Part shown: positions 44,901 through 57,110 of the stretch, one piece after another
Layout: each line of letters begins with the position of its first letter
How positions within the stretch are numbered: position 1 is the stretch's first letter
Program-made: the position numbers and the translations under genes
From: Xestospongia bergquistia
Lineage: Eukaryota > Porifera > Demospongiae > Haplosclerida > Petrosiidae
Assembly (NCBI GenBank): GCA_963965975.1
Contig: OZ014423.1
Location: 5,792,301-5,856,300, forward strand
DNA: 64,000 bases
Direction: 5' to 3'
Notes under the pieces: generated by a model
Database searches by the model: none
Told to the model about the DNA's origin: nothing
The model's input: only the letters and a program-made list of their open reading frames with translations

Positions 44901-47900
44901 TAACTAGTCTAACATGTTTTATTATTGTCATCATCATTGTTGTTAGGGTGATCAAGGAGTTAATGGTACTAAGGGTGAGAAGGGCAGTCCAGGATTTGAT
45001 GTACTTGAGATTACCATAAAGTTTAAATGTACTCTTCTCCACTATAGGGTCAAAAAGGAGAACCTGGTAATTGTACTTGTAATGGAACGGGTAATGGGAC
45101 TCCAGTATGTTATTAATTATTACATATTTCATGAATGAATGCTCCTCTATAGGGAAGCATAGGTCCTCCTGGAATGAGAGGTCTCACTGGAAAGCCGGTA
45201 TACTTGTTTCTCAGTGACTTTTAAGTGTACTTTTGTTCCTAATTTATTAGGGACCGCCTGGTATGAAAGGAGAGCCTTGTAATAATAGAACTGCTGGAGA
45301 AAAAGGAGACCAAGGAGTTCAGGGTCCACCAGGTCGTGCTGGAAAGCCTGGTCCACCAGGAATGAAAGGAGAAGTGGTAAGTATAATAGATTGTTGTAGC
45401 TTACTGTCACATTATTTTCTTAGGGTATGAAAGGTGGTCCTGGTATGAAAGGTGAGTCAGGTTCTCGTGGAATTCCAGGAAAAATGGTTAGTCCTATCCA
45501 TTGTGTGATGTCATTATGATGTAATCAGGGAGTTAATGGAGCTGATGGTCAACCTGGTCAACCTGGAGAACCAGGAAGGAGAGGTCCTCCAGGCAAAGAT
45601 GTAACTATCTCATTAATCATATCATGTTTTTAATATCCTATGTTCCTTTTATAGGGAATACCAGGTCAGCGAGGACCTCCTGGTAAACAAGGATTCTCTG
45701 GTCCCCGAGGACCACCGGGAAAAACAGTAAGAAATGACTCACATCATTTTTTGCCATTTTTTGTAATTGTTTAGGGAATGAAAGGAGAAATGGGAATGAA
45801 AGGTGATCTTGGAATGATTGGACCACCTGGACTCCCTGTGAGTGACAGTGTCATTAGTGTTAATATTGTTAAACACATTGTCTGTCACTCAGGGAAATAA
45901 TGGCACTATTGGCATAGATGGAAAACCTGGACCTCCAGGAGCGAGAGGTCCCCCTGGAAAAATGGTGAGAGGAAAATATCAATTTTCCAGTTTTATTTTG
46001 TTTACTTGTTAGGGTTTACAAGGAATCAAAGGAATGATTGGACCAATAGTATAAAATATTAATTGAGATATTTTATTATTGATACTACATTTTTAGGGAC
46101 CAAAAGGAATGATAGGGCCACCAGGAGGCCCTGGAATGGCAGGACCGAGGGGACCACCGGGTAAAATGGGACAAGAAGGACCTAGTGGACAACCAGGTCA
46201 AAATGGTACAAAGGGAGACAAAGGAGACAAAGGGGGTGATGTAAGAACATTTTGCAGTATGCAATCCTACACTTTGAATGAATGATTTCTTCAGGGTGAC
46301 CCTGGTACTCCAGGAAGCCGAGGACCACCTGGTAAACGTGGTAACCCTGGAGGACCAGGATCAAGAGGTCCACCAGGGAAGACTGGACAGCCTGGAGGTC
46401 CAGGAGATCCTGGTACCAGAGGTGTGTATATGTGTTGTTGTATTAAGTAAATAGCATTGATTAAAGTGTTTGTTAGGCCTTCCCGGAAAAGAAGGTCCAC
46501 CAGGTGATCCAGGATTGAGGGGTTTCCCAGGAAAAGATGGATTTCCAGGTCGTGCTGGACCTCCGGGTAAAAGTGGACAACCAGGCACGGACGGAACACC
46601 CGGACCTCCAGGAAATGATGTGGGTAGTAGACGACACTTTATATAATTGACTACCTCATGTATTTAATTGTTTTCTTAGTCTATGTGTTTACTAAATGGA
46701 GTAGTATTCAAACTTTGTTATTTGATAGGGGTTACATGGGGCAAGAGGACCTCCTGGTAAGATGGGTAAAGATGGTCAGCCAGGAGATCCTGGTGTTCCT
46801 GGAGTAAATGGCACTTCTGGAAAACCAGGATTACCTGGTAGAAATGGAACTGATGGAATGGATGGACGAAGAGGACCACCTGGAAAAACAGGTAGACCGG
46901 GAGCTCGAGGAGTACCTGGTAAAGCAGGAGTGCCTGGAGAAGAAGGTAGAACAGGATTACCAGGAAAAGGTTAGAATTTGGTAATTATTGCTCTTGATAT
47001 AAACTGCTTGTTTTGTAGATGGTAATCCTGGTCCTATGGGTGCCAAAGGTATGATAGGGCCCCCTGGACTAAATGGTTCAGATGGGATGAAAGGAGGAGA
47101 AGGACCACCTGGTCCAAAGGGAGCCACTGGTGATAGAGGTCAAAATGGTACACAAGGTGAAAAGGGAATGTTAGGACCACCTGGAGGACCTGGTCGTGTT
47201 GGGAAGCCTGGACCTGCTGTGAGGATATAATACAACTTGTGTTACTAAATATCTTTGTTGCTAGGGCCAAGATGGTACAAAAGGTACCAAAGGAAGCAAA
47301 GGAGAACCTGGAAAAGATATCAGTAAATTAAATTATATTAATTAAACAATGATTCTATTAATTAGATTATATTAAAGACTCTAAATTTCTTTTTCTTTAT
47401 CTTAGTTGTCCAAGGACCTCCAGGACCTCTTGGTCCTCCTGGTCGTAAGGGACCACCAGGTTTAATAGGTTCTGCTGGACCTAAGGGTTCATCAGGTCCA
47501 CCTGGGGTCATGGGTATGAAAGGTGATACAGGCAATGAAGGTATAGAGTTTTTCTTTTAGTGTGTGGTTATTAATAAGTTATTTTCAGGTCCAAAAGGAG
47601 AGAAAGGTATGTTGGGAGAACCAGGTATGAATGGAACTAGAGGAATGAAAGGAGATCCTGGTGGCCCACCTGGTCCCATGGGTCCTTCAGGTCCACCAGG
47701 TAAATTATCAGAACCTTATGAAGCACATAAATTTGTTGTTCATTTCCTTAGGTCGCAGAGGTCCTCCTGGTAAAAGTAGCAAAGGAGATAAAGGAGCAAA
47801 AGGAGATATGGGATTTATGGGAATTAAAGGAAGTACTGGAGATGAGGGAGCTAAAGGACAAAAGGGTAGTACAGGACAGCCTGGAGGAGCACTTGTGAGT

Positions 47901-48276
47901 TTATTACATCATGCAGAGAAAGGTCACTCATTTTCATGTTCTGTAGATTTTTACTAATACATCAGATTTAACAAGCAGTACATCATCTCATGGACAAATA
48001 GCATACAGTCTTGAAAGTGAAACCTTCTTTGTTTTTGTGGGTGGTGGTGTCGGATGGAAAGAACAAAAGTGTACTTGTACTAACAAGAGGAAACGAGACA
48101 TCAAAGAAGACACAAGAGAGACAGAGACCCACAAAACAGATACAATAAAACCAGAAAATGATATAAGAAAACTGGAAGCAAAAAGAGAAGATTCAACACT
48201 AACAAAGGTTTGGAGTAATGTTAAGAGTTGGTTAGGATTTGGAGAAGAAAGAGACCAATCTAAAAAGTCGAGATAA
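41936..48276 (+). CDS. Secreted collagen: TSPN-like head, long Gly-X-Y helix, multiplexin-like trimerisation tail
   Basis: Exon 1 (41936-42023) encodes a signal peptide ([20 protein letters not shown]). Exon 2 from 42136 encodes a ~180-residue domain ([54 protein letters not shown]) that looks like a TSPN/laminin-G-type head. More than 30 exons of Gly-X-Y follow, nearly all starting with a whole Gly codon and sized in 9-bp steps; for example the exon at about 42887 is 54 bp, and others are 63 and 72 bp. The helix has minor interruptions (a two-residue GV step near 42991) and many NGT/NGS sequons. After the helix, the last exon from about 47947 encodes [20 protein letters not shown], resembling the collagen XV/XVIII trimerisation domain (inference), then a KRKRD basic, furin-like site and a charged end. 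No endostatin and no fibrillar C-propeptide (COLF1) is present. Confidence 0.88.
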
Positions 48277-48617
48277 ATCAAGAACTTTCACAAACAGTAG
48301 TACGTAGTGTCTTTTAGTTTTCACATGTCAGTGCTATGTAATATAACATATCTTATTACTCAATTTTAGGCATTATATACCCATTATTGATATTTGTGTT
48401 GAAATAATTTAATTATTAATGAAACTTGGTTATCATTTTGTTTATATACAAGTACATAAACTTTCTAAAGAAATTATGAAATGTGGGAATGGCATTATAA
48501 ACAAGATTACTGTAGGAATAAAAACATTTAGTACTTATAGTGGCTACAAGTTTGAATGCTTGTATGAAGATGTATTCTTTAAGATTAAACTTCAAAGTAT
48601 TACATTCATTGTGATTA
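48277..48617. other. Convergent 3' region, collagen / nephrocystin-3
   Basis: 341 bp between the two stop codons. It is AT-rich; the short open frame that starts at 48419 runs into the 3' end of the neighbouring gene and shows no domain. Nothing else is seen. Confidence 0.5.
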
Positions 48618-51600
48618 TTATGGTCTGAGGTTGTCAGCTGCTAGTTGTCTGTTTGTAATGGTGTCATGTACTAAAGAGTGGTCACTGCCATAATGTTGTT
48701 TATAGATGTCAATAGCTTGATCATAATAGGGCACAGCATTATAGTAATCCTTCTATTGTCAATCAAAGAGAAGTAATCAAGACAAGTATGTTTACTGTAT
48801 TTACCTTGAAACAATAAAATACAGCTAAATTGTTGATTGCAGCTGCAACACTGGTATGTTGCGGTCCCAATTCTTTTTCCTTCAATTCAACTATATGTCT
48901 ACAAAAATAGAATGTAACAAGTGAGATTGTTTTGTTTCACACTAACTGTTGCAAAGCTATAGCATCGTCAAATCTATATTGGAAGGAATGAAAGCAAGAT
49001 AATGAGCTCAATATGTCATACTTGTTCATTTGAATGTATAAAGTTGTTAGATTCTTTAGAAGTAAAAGAGTAACTGAGTGATGTTCACCTAACACATGTT
49101 CACTGCTCTGTAAAGCAGTAAATAAATATTCTTCAGCTACACTATAATCAGACAGTAATTATTCAGTCATGTGATTTTAACTTACCTTTTGTCACCAAAT
49201 GATGCATGTATTAATGACCATTCATTCAATGCTAAAATATCTGATTGAGTTGGAATATGATTCTCTTCAAAACTTGTCAATAAATTCTCAAGTTCATCTG
49301 CTCTCCTCTTGAGCAAAGTTAGAGCCTACCACAAAAAAGAGAATAAGTGTCATAAATGAAATAACATTTTGTTTACATTAGGTTTAGAAAGATTTCTTTG
49401 TTCTCTGAGACTGTATAATCTTGTAGTCACTGTATCTAAGAGATCAGGTCTATGGGTTAATAAAAAAATATCAGTTATTGTTACACTTGTACCTTTTCAT
49501 GTATTCATAAAGTGTTGACAGTGAACTCAATACCTATTATAATATTAATACTCTAATTTATGATGACAGATTACAATAATAATACTACCTTTAAAGCCTG
49601 ATCTGAGTCTTCACCTTGAATGTGCTCATATACTTCAATAGCTTGTTTATAAAAACTCTCAGCAGCACTATAAAATGAAATATAAAATTAAATATTTTAG
49701 TATCTTCAGTGGGAGACTAATCACTATGTCTACATGCATTACCTGTAACGTTCTAAGTCACTATATAAGTTAGCTAACTCATACATAACTGTAGCAACTT
49801 CACTGCTATCAGGATCAGAATTACATTCATACAATTCCAAACTATGTTGAAGAAGAGGCTGTGACTAAAGGAAACAAACAGAACATGCTATCAGAATTTT
49901 ATCAGAGTATATCACTGACCTCTATTCCTAACCCTAGATTGTGTAGTATCTTTCCAACTGTACATAAGACCATTGCTATGTATAACAAACAGGATTGGTC
50001 AGTGGAGGCTAGATGTGATGAAAAGAAAGGTCGTTATTGTGAATAGTTTTAAATAAATAAAGAGACAATCAAAACTTCCTAGTTCAATCTAGGGGGATTT
50101 GAATACACGACCTTGTCAAATGCTCTGTCATCAGAACCATTGGTCCTGGATAAAGGGGGGCATCACATATACACACAATGCATATATGATTAGGTCAGAT
50201 AAATTCAGCTGGGTCTCTCTTTTCGTATTAAAATATAACCTTGTTCCTCCATTGTATACAATTCTTTATAATACTCATCAGCAATGTCACTAAAGTTGAC
50301 TCCAATTGTTCGCCAGAGCCTCAACAACAATGCACCCTCACCGCTAATAATAGTACATAGTTACATGACATCATCATGATGTTACTATATATAGTACCTG
50401 CAATACAGCTGTATAAGTATATCAACATTAAGAAGGACATTGATTAATTCTTGATGAAGATCTGCTCTTTTCAGTAACCATGGTAACTCACATGCACACC
50501 GAGCAAGAGGTAGACTAACAAAAAACATAACATTAATAATTACATAAATTATGTCTGTCAGAACAAACTTTGAAAGATCAGAGAAAAGAGTTAGTAGAGG
50601 TTGTATAAAATTTAACATGTGTTCAGATGTTAATTCAAAATCATATCTGATACAAACAAGTTCCTGAACCTGTCAAAGTAAACTCCACTCATTACTGGTA
50701 GTAGCATTGTAACAACATACAGATTCATTTGTAAATTGTAGTAGGCCAGCTATCTCCCATATGATATGTCTCTTCTCTAACTCAGATACCAAATATAATA
50801 AAACACCATAAGGAACTTGTAGTATCTAAAAAGATAGATAACATTTTAGTTACCACACTGTAACTATAATATTACTTTGTTTAGTTCAAAGAGAGACAAC
50901 CCATTTCTACTCCGATATAGTAATTGTAATATCTAAAAGCAAACAAGAGATTAATTATAATAATAAATAATAACAATACTTTATCAAGATATGGTGTAAG
51001 GAGAGTACATCGTGCATTCATATCATCAATCATAACTTTGGCCAATTCAGAAATATCCTAATAGAGAGTATAGCAATAACACCATTACATATAAATACCT
51101 CAAGTTGTTCCAGGGACTCGATCATTTCATCTACTTCAGACTCTTTCATACCAGTAGAACAACTAAATTGAAAAAAAAAAAACCAAAAATTATTACAGTA
51201 TGTCAAATTTTTATTAACCTGAGAACAAATTTTGCAGCTAGGACACACCAAAGTTGAGAAGAATTAGAAGGAGTTGATAGTGTCAGTGCTGTGCTCTGCA
51301 ATAGACTTAAAGATAATATTAAGAATAAAATGTTAGAGAAATGTACCTGATCTTCTGTAAGTACTCTTTGTTTAGGGCCATAATTAACACCACTGACGAC
51401 TTCTTGAAGATCAGTTGCCGTGGGAGATGGAAGAGTACATGTAGGTAGAGCCCTATTGAGATGGTTAAATGTACTTGGGTTATAATTAATACCTCCATGA
51501 GTCTGGATAAGAGGACAGTTCATTTGCCGTGAGAACAACACGTACATTTTGAGGAAGTGGTTTCAAAATCCAGCCAAAACTGTCGGCTTCCTATTATATT

Positions 51601-54355
51601 CAAATAAAAATAATATCTCTATTGTTGTTGTATCCTATTATATTCAAATAAAAATAATATCTCTATTGTTGTTGTATCCTATTATATTCAAATAAAAATA
51701 ATATCTCTATTGTTGTTGTATCATTCTTCCGTACCAAAAGTAGTTCTGCATTATCAATTAAAATAAATAGTAACTCATAACCAAGAGATTTCAAACGTGC
51801 CGAAGTCACATCAAGTAATTGAACAAAGCATTCTTCTAGTCTGTTAGGATCTGTTGGTACAGTGGAACCTCCTTCACCACAGAGATGAATTAACTAAGAG
51901 AAATTAATGTAAAGAGAAGGAAGAAAGGATCAATTCAGCCTACCTTGAAGATAAACCTACGATACATCAAACATGTTTCGGAAGATGAAGAACAAGCTTG
52001 TGATACAAAATGGTGCATAACTACCACTTCATCTACGTATTCCTCTTTGATATATTGACTCCTATATGATGCAATACCACACAAATAATCACATGAAAAT
52101 CACATGATATGCAATAAGAAATTACCATTTTGCCAAGAGAGTTGATTTTCCAGCTCCAGGTGGAGCTGTAATCAAGTATGGTGCTACACTGCTGTTGTCT
52201 TCCTTCATGTAAGCAATCAAATTGTCAAATGTCTAGAAATCAAAGAGAATAAGGTAATTTGATTAAAATGGCATTTTTTATATAGTCTAACCACGTCAAT
52301 GGCAGTTGGTTTGTTAGGGGAATTTAACAATACTGCCTTCATTAAGTTTAACTGTTCATACTCAACTCTCATATCAGAGAGGAGAGAAAGATGATCAAAC
52401 ATAACATCTTGGTCATTCTCATTACTTTCTACAACATCATAATACTAAAGAGAGAGCATGTGAGAATATATATCTAATTTGTATAGATAAAATCTTGACT
52501 TACATTTGTAAGAATGCACTTAACTTCATTAACTAATTGTATTTCAACTGTTTCATTAAATGAGTTGTCTTCAATTATCTATTGACATAGAGCATCCAGT
52601 ACATGATTTCACAGCTGCTAAATTTTAAAATCACCTTTGTTTTATCTGATATTTTCTTTACTCTCTGTTTTAATTTGATTACTTCAGAACTACTTCCAGA
52701 TCTACAAAAGTTTAGCACATGATACACATTGCTAGTACCCTACTTTGAATCAAGGAAAATAAAAATGGAGGGTCTTGCTGTGGGATTGTTGAGGAACCCA
52801 TGCTCAACCTCCAATTTTGTAATGCTAAATTTAAAAATAATCACAGAGTTTGAGAGCTAGAAACAACTAACGTGTGATGTGTGTCAGAATCTGCCTCCAA
52901 TATGCAGAGAAAGATGTCACATTTTGAGACATTGCTCAGACACAATTCCAACATGAGATCTTCATTCTAAGATGGAAAAAAATTTACACTGCTATGTACA
53001 ATGATAAAAACTAACCAGACCAATTCTCTCTGCATCATTTAAAGAAACATTCATCAAAGATAAAGAGCAACCACCTGCTCTACAAAATGCCTCTAATTCA
53101 GGCAAGACTGTCTGTGGTAAAAGACAAATAAAAACATTGTTAAAACATTGTTATTAATTGGTCTGTACATTTACATTGTACAGCTGGTTGTGTAGAGAGC
53201 CTGAGATGCAAATACGAAGATGAGGCTTCCATTTACAAGTCCATGGAGTACCAGGTTTCCAATGGACTTTCCCTAGAAACAACAATAGCCTCAATAATTA
53301 AGAGTTATATAGTTATATCAATTCTGACCTTGTTCCTCTTTAAGAAGATCATTAAATAATAAAACAGTTCCCTCCACTCCTTCCCACTTCTTTAAACTAT
53401 CAACAGCCTCTGTACAAGTTAACTGTGGACCTGAACTGTGAGACCACCAAGCTAAAATATATTGATAATAACAAGTATTCATTAATAACAATAATGAGAT
53501 ATATACTATACTATATTGGATACACAGTAGGTAGCAAGGATCTGTCAATACAATATTGCGAGATTCATGAGTGGCTAATAACAGATATTTATAAATACTT
53601 AATGAGAGATAGCTAAACTAAAAGTATCATTACAAATGAAATAACTTTGAATTTGAAAGTTAATGAACAAAGCTAACTCCTAAAACAATATTCTTTTTAA
53701 TGGCCAAAAATTATTAAAATTTATTCAATTTAAATGAACTAATAATCAATTCTAGTTTTTAATTACAAACTAGTTTTAATATATACATGTAACTAACCTT
53801 GACTTCTATTTAAAGAAAGATTCAATCTATTAGGAATATTAGCATATGATAATCCATTATCATCAATTTCTAATGCACTCTGAAGTCGGACCTAATGAAT
53901 AAAGAGTAAGTTGTGAATAATTTATCTATTATTAATCTGTCTGTTTGTCTATATATGTATTTATTTCATCTTAATACATAATATTAAGGATTGTAATTAT
54001 AGCAATAATATGATAATATGACTATTAACCAATTAAATATGTTCTAATTAATTTTACCTGTAAATCACATTTAATCTTCAATAATTCGTCATAATCTTTT
54101 TCTTTGGTTTCTCGATATTCTGAGAACAGTCTTTCTTTCATCTCTAAGTCTCCATGGAGTTTTTTAATCTGCTCATGAGCTTTACCAAGATCCTGTAAAT
54201 GTTGTTAAAGAAAATGCATTAATTCACATTAACTCAATTATCAGAACCTTTTTCAGTTCATCTTTTTCTTTTTGAAGTTTATTGTAAGCCATTTTATTTG
54301 CTCTAAGTTCTGATTTAAGTCGAAACACTTCTGCTTTCAAATTTTCCAACTCCAT
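48618..54355 (-). CDS. NPHP3: Nephrocystin-3 homologue: coiled coil, NACHT-like P-loop, TPR repeats
   Basis: ATG 54355 (MELENLKAEVFRLKSELRAN), stop 48620-48618, about 30 small exons. The N-terminal coiled coil contains FSEYRETKEKDYDELLKIK, matching human FKIFRETKENEIQDLLRAK. A P-loop ATPase follows: Walker A TAPPGAGKSTLLAKW (~52160) and a Walker B-like LLFILIDNAELLLV (~51750). The segment LKPLPQNVRVVLTAN matches human IDPLPVNVRVIVSVN, and CELPWLLKRADLHQELINVL matches the human [20 protein letters not shown]. C-terminal TPRs end DYYNAVPYYDQAIDIYKQHY...NLRP. In vertebrates NPHP3 acts at the ciliary inversin compartment. The sponge start lacks the MGxxxS myristoylation signal used for ciliary delivery, and UBA3 begins 51 bp upstream, leaving little room for another coding exon. 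Confidence 0.85.
50075..50165 (-). mobile_element. Degenerate tRNA-derived SINE-like fragment
   Basis: On the minus strand an A-box-like ATGGTTCTGATGACAGAGC is followed by a B-box-like GTATTCAAATCC about 30 bp later, with TTTGACAAGGTCGTG between; this matches the body of a tRNA read 5' to 3'. The acceptor stem does not close, so it is not a working tRNA gene. It lies in a ~260-bp intron of the nephrocystin-3 gene and probably marks an old SINE insertion. Confidence 0.45.
51589..51720. repeat. Three perfect 44-bp tandem copies in a nephrocystin-3 intron
   Basis: Unit starts tcctattatattcaaataaa and ends ctattgttgttgta, repeated three times with no differences, implying a very recent duplication or copy-number polymorphism. 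Confidence 0.95.
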
Positions 54356-54406
54356 TGCTCACAGCCCTCCCCTAAACCACACCTAGTTGAAATTGCTATA
54401 TAATAC
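54356..54406. promoter_or_regulatory. 51-bp bidirectional promoter/5' UTR of NPHP3 and UBA3
   Basis: Only 51 bp separate the two divergent ATGs. The interval contains accacacc at 54376-54383 (ggtgtggt on the minus strand), a one-base variant of the recurrent motif. Transcripts of the two genes probably overlap or have extremely short leaders. Confidence 0.65.
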
Positions 54407-56960
54407 ATGGATACAATGGAGACAGACCGTGTTCAGGAGATTCCAGGAAGATGGGCAAGCATTCAGAAACTTCTAACTCGTGGTAGTCCTTTAGCACACC
54501 CAGAATTTGAACCTAGTGATGAGGTAATAATATTAACAAATAAGACTTATTGTTAATATACAATATACTCTCCCTTTAGACCTTACAATTCATGAGAGAT
54601 ATTTGTAAAGTCTTAGTCATTGGAGCCGGAGGCTTGGGATGTGAACTATTGAAAGATTTAGTGCGTTAATTATTAATAACATTACTAATTGAAGGAACAA
54701 GTTATTAATTTTTATTATAATTATCCATCTAGGCTTTAATGGGTTTTACTCATTTGGAGTGTATCGATATGGACACAATTGATTTATCTAATTTAAATCG
54801 TCAGTTTCTTTTTAGGTTTGCCAATAAGTTTAATTACATAATTTTGAATAACAATTTTATCTTATAGATCTAAAGATATTGGAAAACCTAAGGCTGAAGT
54901 AGCAGCTGCATTTATCAATCAACGCATACCAGGAGCTCATGTTGTACCGTATGTTCATATGTAGTGGGAAATTTGATGAGAGATTTAATTTGAATTTGTT
55001 TTTTTTTCAAATTCTAAATTGTCCAAATTTTAACTTGATATTAATACATAATATTATAATACTTTAAAACAATGCTAATTTACTAACAATTCATAATATT
55101 TTAATATAATTTACTAGACATTACGCTAAAATTCAAGACTTCCCTCCTGATTTCTACAAAGGTGGCAGCTGGTATACATAATTTACAGCTTTCAAATTTT
55201 GTTTTATTTAGATTTTCATATTATTGTATGTGGATTAGACTCTGTTGCTGCTAGAAGATGGATAAATGGCATGATTGTAAGTTAATTACAATTATGACAT
55301 TATGATTTATCTTGTAATAGCTAAGTTTGCTACGATATGATGATAACGATCACCTTGATCAGTCATCCATTGTTCCCTTAGTTGATGGAGGTACTGAAGG
55401 GTTCAAAGGTCATGCTAGAGTCATTTTACCAGGCATTACAGCTTGTATGGATTGTACGATGGATCTCTATCCACCTCAGGTCTCCTAGCAACTAACTAAT
55501 AATAAAATAATAATGCAATGATTTCCAGGTTAATTTCCCGCTTTGTACAATAGCTTCCAAACCACGATTACCCGAACATTGCGTAGAATATTCTAGAATT
55601 CTTCTATGGCCAAAAGAGAAGCCATTTGGTGGTAAGTATTTTTAGATATTTATTGGTAATACATTTCATATTGTGTTTCTATAGAAGATGTACCTATTGA
55701 TGGTGATAATCCTGATCATATAATGTGGTTGTTTGAAAAGTCTCAGCAAAGAGCTGATGAATATGGTATTCAAGGTGTCTCTTATCGTCTAACACAAGGT
55801 ACGCATGTAAAGTACTGCATAGAATCTAAGCCAAAGAAAACTGTTACTATTAAAGCTAAAGTGTGCATGTATGAAGAAAGGCTTATAGTATAACATGTCT
55901 TTATCCCATTAATTAAAGGAGTTGTAAAACGCATCATTCCAGCTGTAGCATCTACTAATGCAGTGATAGCAGGTATAATTAAATACTCTCTTTATGAAAA
56001 TGAATCTAATTTTACAGCTGCTTGCTCTACAGAAGTCTTTAAATTGGCAACAAGGTTAGTGATGCAGTTTGTTTGTGATAAAATTAAAATATATGGTGTG
56101 TTTGTATCAGTTGCAGCAAACCAATGCAAAATTATATGGTTTTCAATGATGTGGAAGGAATATATACTTTCACTTTTGAATACGAAAGAAAGGTATAGAT
56201 TACAGTGCATGTATTAACATGATTGTTGATCTTTCACAATTAAATAATGTTTGTAGGAGGATTGTCCTGCTTGTTCTACAAGACCCATTCCGATATCTTT
56301 TCATGAGGACACAACATTACAAGAACTTTACAACTACTTATGTGAAAATGAGCCTTTGTAAATATAGTAATTGATATAATAACTTAATTTATCTTGATTT
56401 TGTCTAGTATGATGAAAGGTCCTAGTCTGACTACAGTCATTGATGGGAAAAATAAGACATTGTATATGCCTGTATGTTAAAGATTAACTCTTTTTCTTTC
56501 TCTATTATTCTCTCTCTCTCTCTCTCTCTCAGACTGTCCCAATGATAGAACAGGCCACAAAGGGAAACTTAAAAATGAAACTAACAGGTAAGAAACAGTA
56601 CAGAAAGGTACCCCCTACAATTAAGTTAAAATACCCTTCTTGTACATATCAAAACCGCTTGTTTATAATTACTTTCCATTTGTTTGTTTTGCATACTTGG
56701 GACTTACTTGGCCAACTTTTAGTTATTTCTATTATATTAGAGTATATTTGTGGTCTGCCACAATTACAAAACAAATAACTTTAAATCTATCAATGTACAT
56801 ACATAGTAATAGTTTAGGGACTTATCATAACTTGACTATTATGATTAACTGTTTATAACTAGAATTAGGAATTGTTGATGGTCATGAAGTTACAGTTGCT
56901 GATCAAACTACTCCCAAGTCTATTCTTATCAAAATCAAGTTTACTTTCAGTATGGAATAA
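54407..56960 (+). CDS. UBA3: NEDD8-activating enzyme E1 catalytic subunit UBA3
   Basis: Exons from ATG 54407 (or 54416, [13 protein letters not shown]) to taa 56958-56960. The adenylation domain is intact: [17 protein letters not shown] nucleotide loop, [33 protein letters not shown] and [20 protein letters not shown]. The catalytic cysteine lies in [17 protein letters not shown]. Structural zinc cysteines are CMDC and CPAC. The C-terminal ubiquitin-like fold that recruits the E2 ([20 protein letters not shown]) closes the protein at ...FTFSME. Length and exon order match animal UBA3 throughout. It works with NAE1 to charge NEDD8 for cullin neddylation. Introns are short; one near 56587-56862 is longer and AT-rich, and one has a (tc)n run before the acceptor. 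Confidence 0.97.
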
Positions 56961-57110
56961 TGCTTGTATTGATGATTCAATGAAAACTGATTTGTTGTGT
57001 TTTGTTGAGTAATAACAGTTATTTCTAGTAATTGATGGAAAAATGCAATGTTACAATGTTATATTCAATATTACAGTACAATTATAGTAAAACTGTCTTG
57101 AAAACCTTTG

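Noticed and set aside
43859-47270. Antisense open frames across collagen exons
   Set aside because: They are complements of Gly-Pro-rich exons, run through splice sites and show no domain.
48037-48276. Independent small lysine/glutamate-rich gene
   Set aside because: It is the in-frame last exon of the collagen, joined at ctgtag|attttt.
50075-50165. Functional tRNA gene
   Set aside because: A- and B-box-like segments exist on the minus strand, but the acceptor and D stems do not pair.
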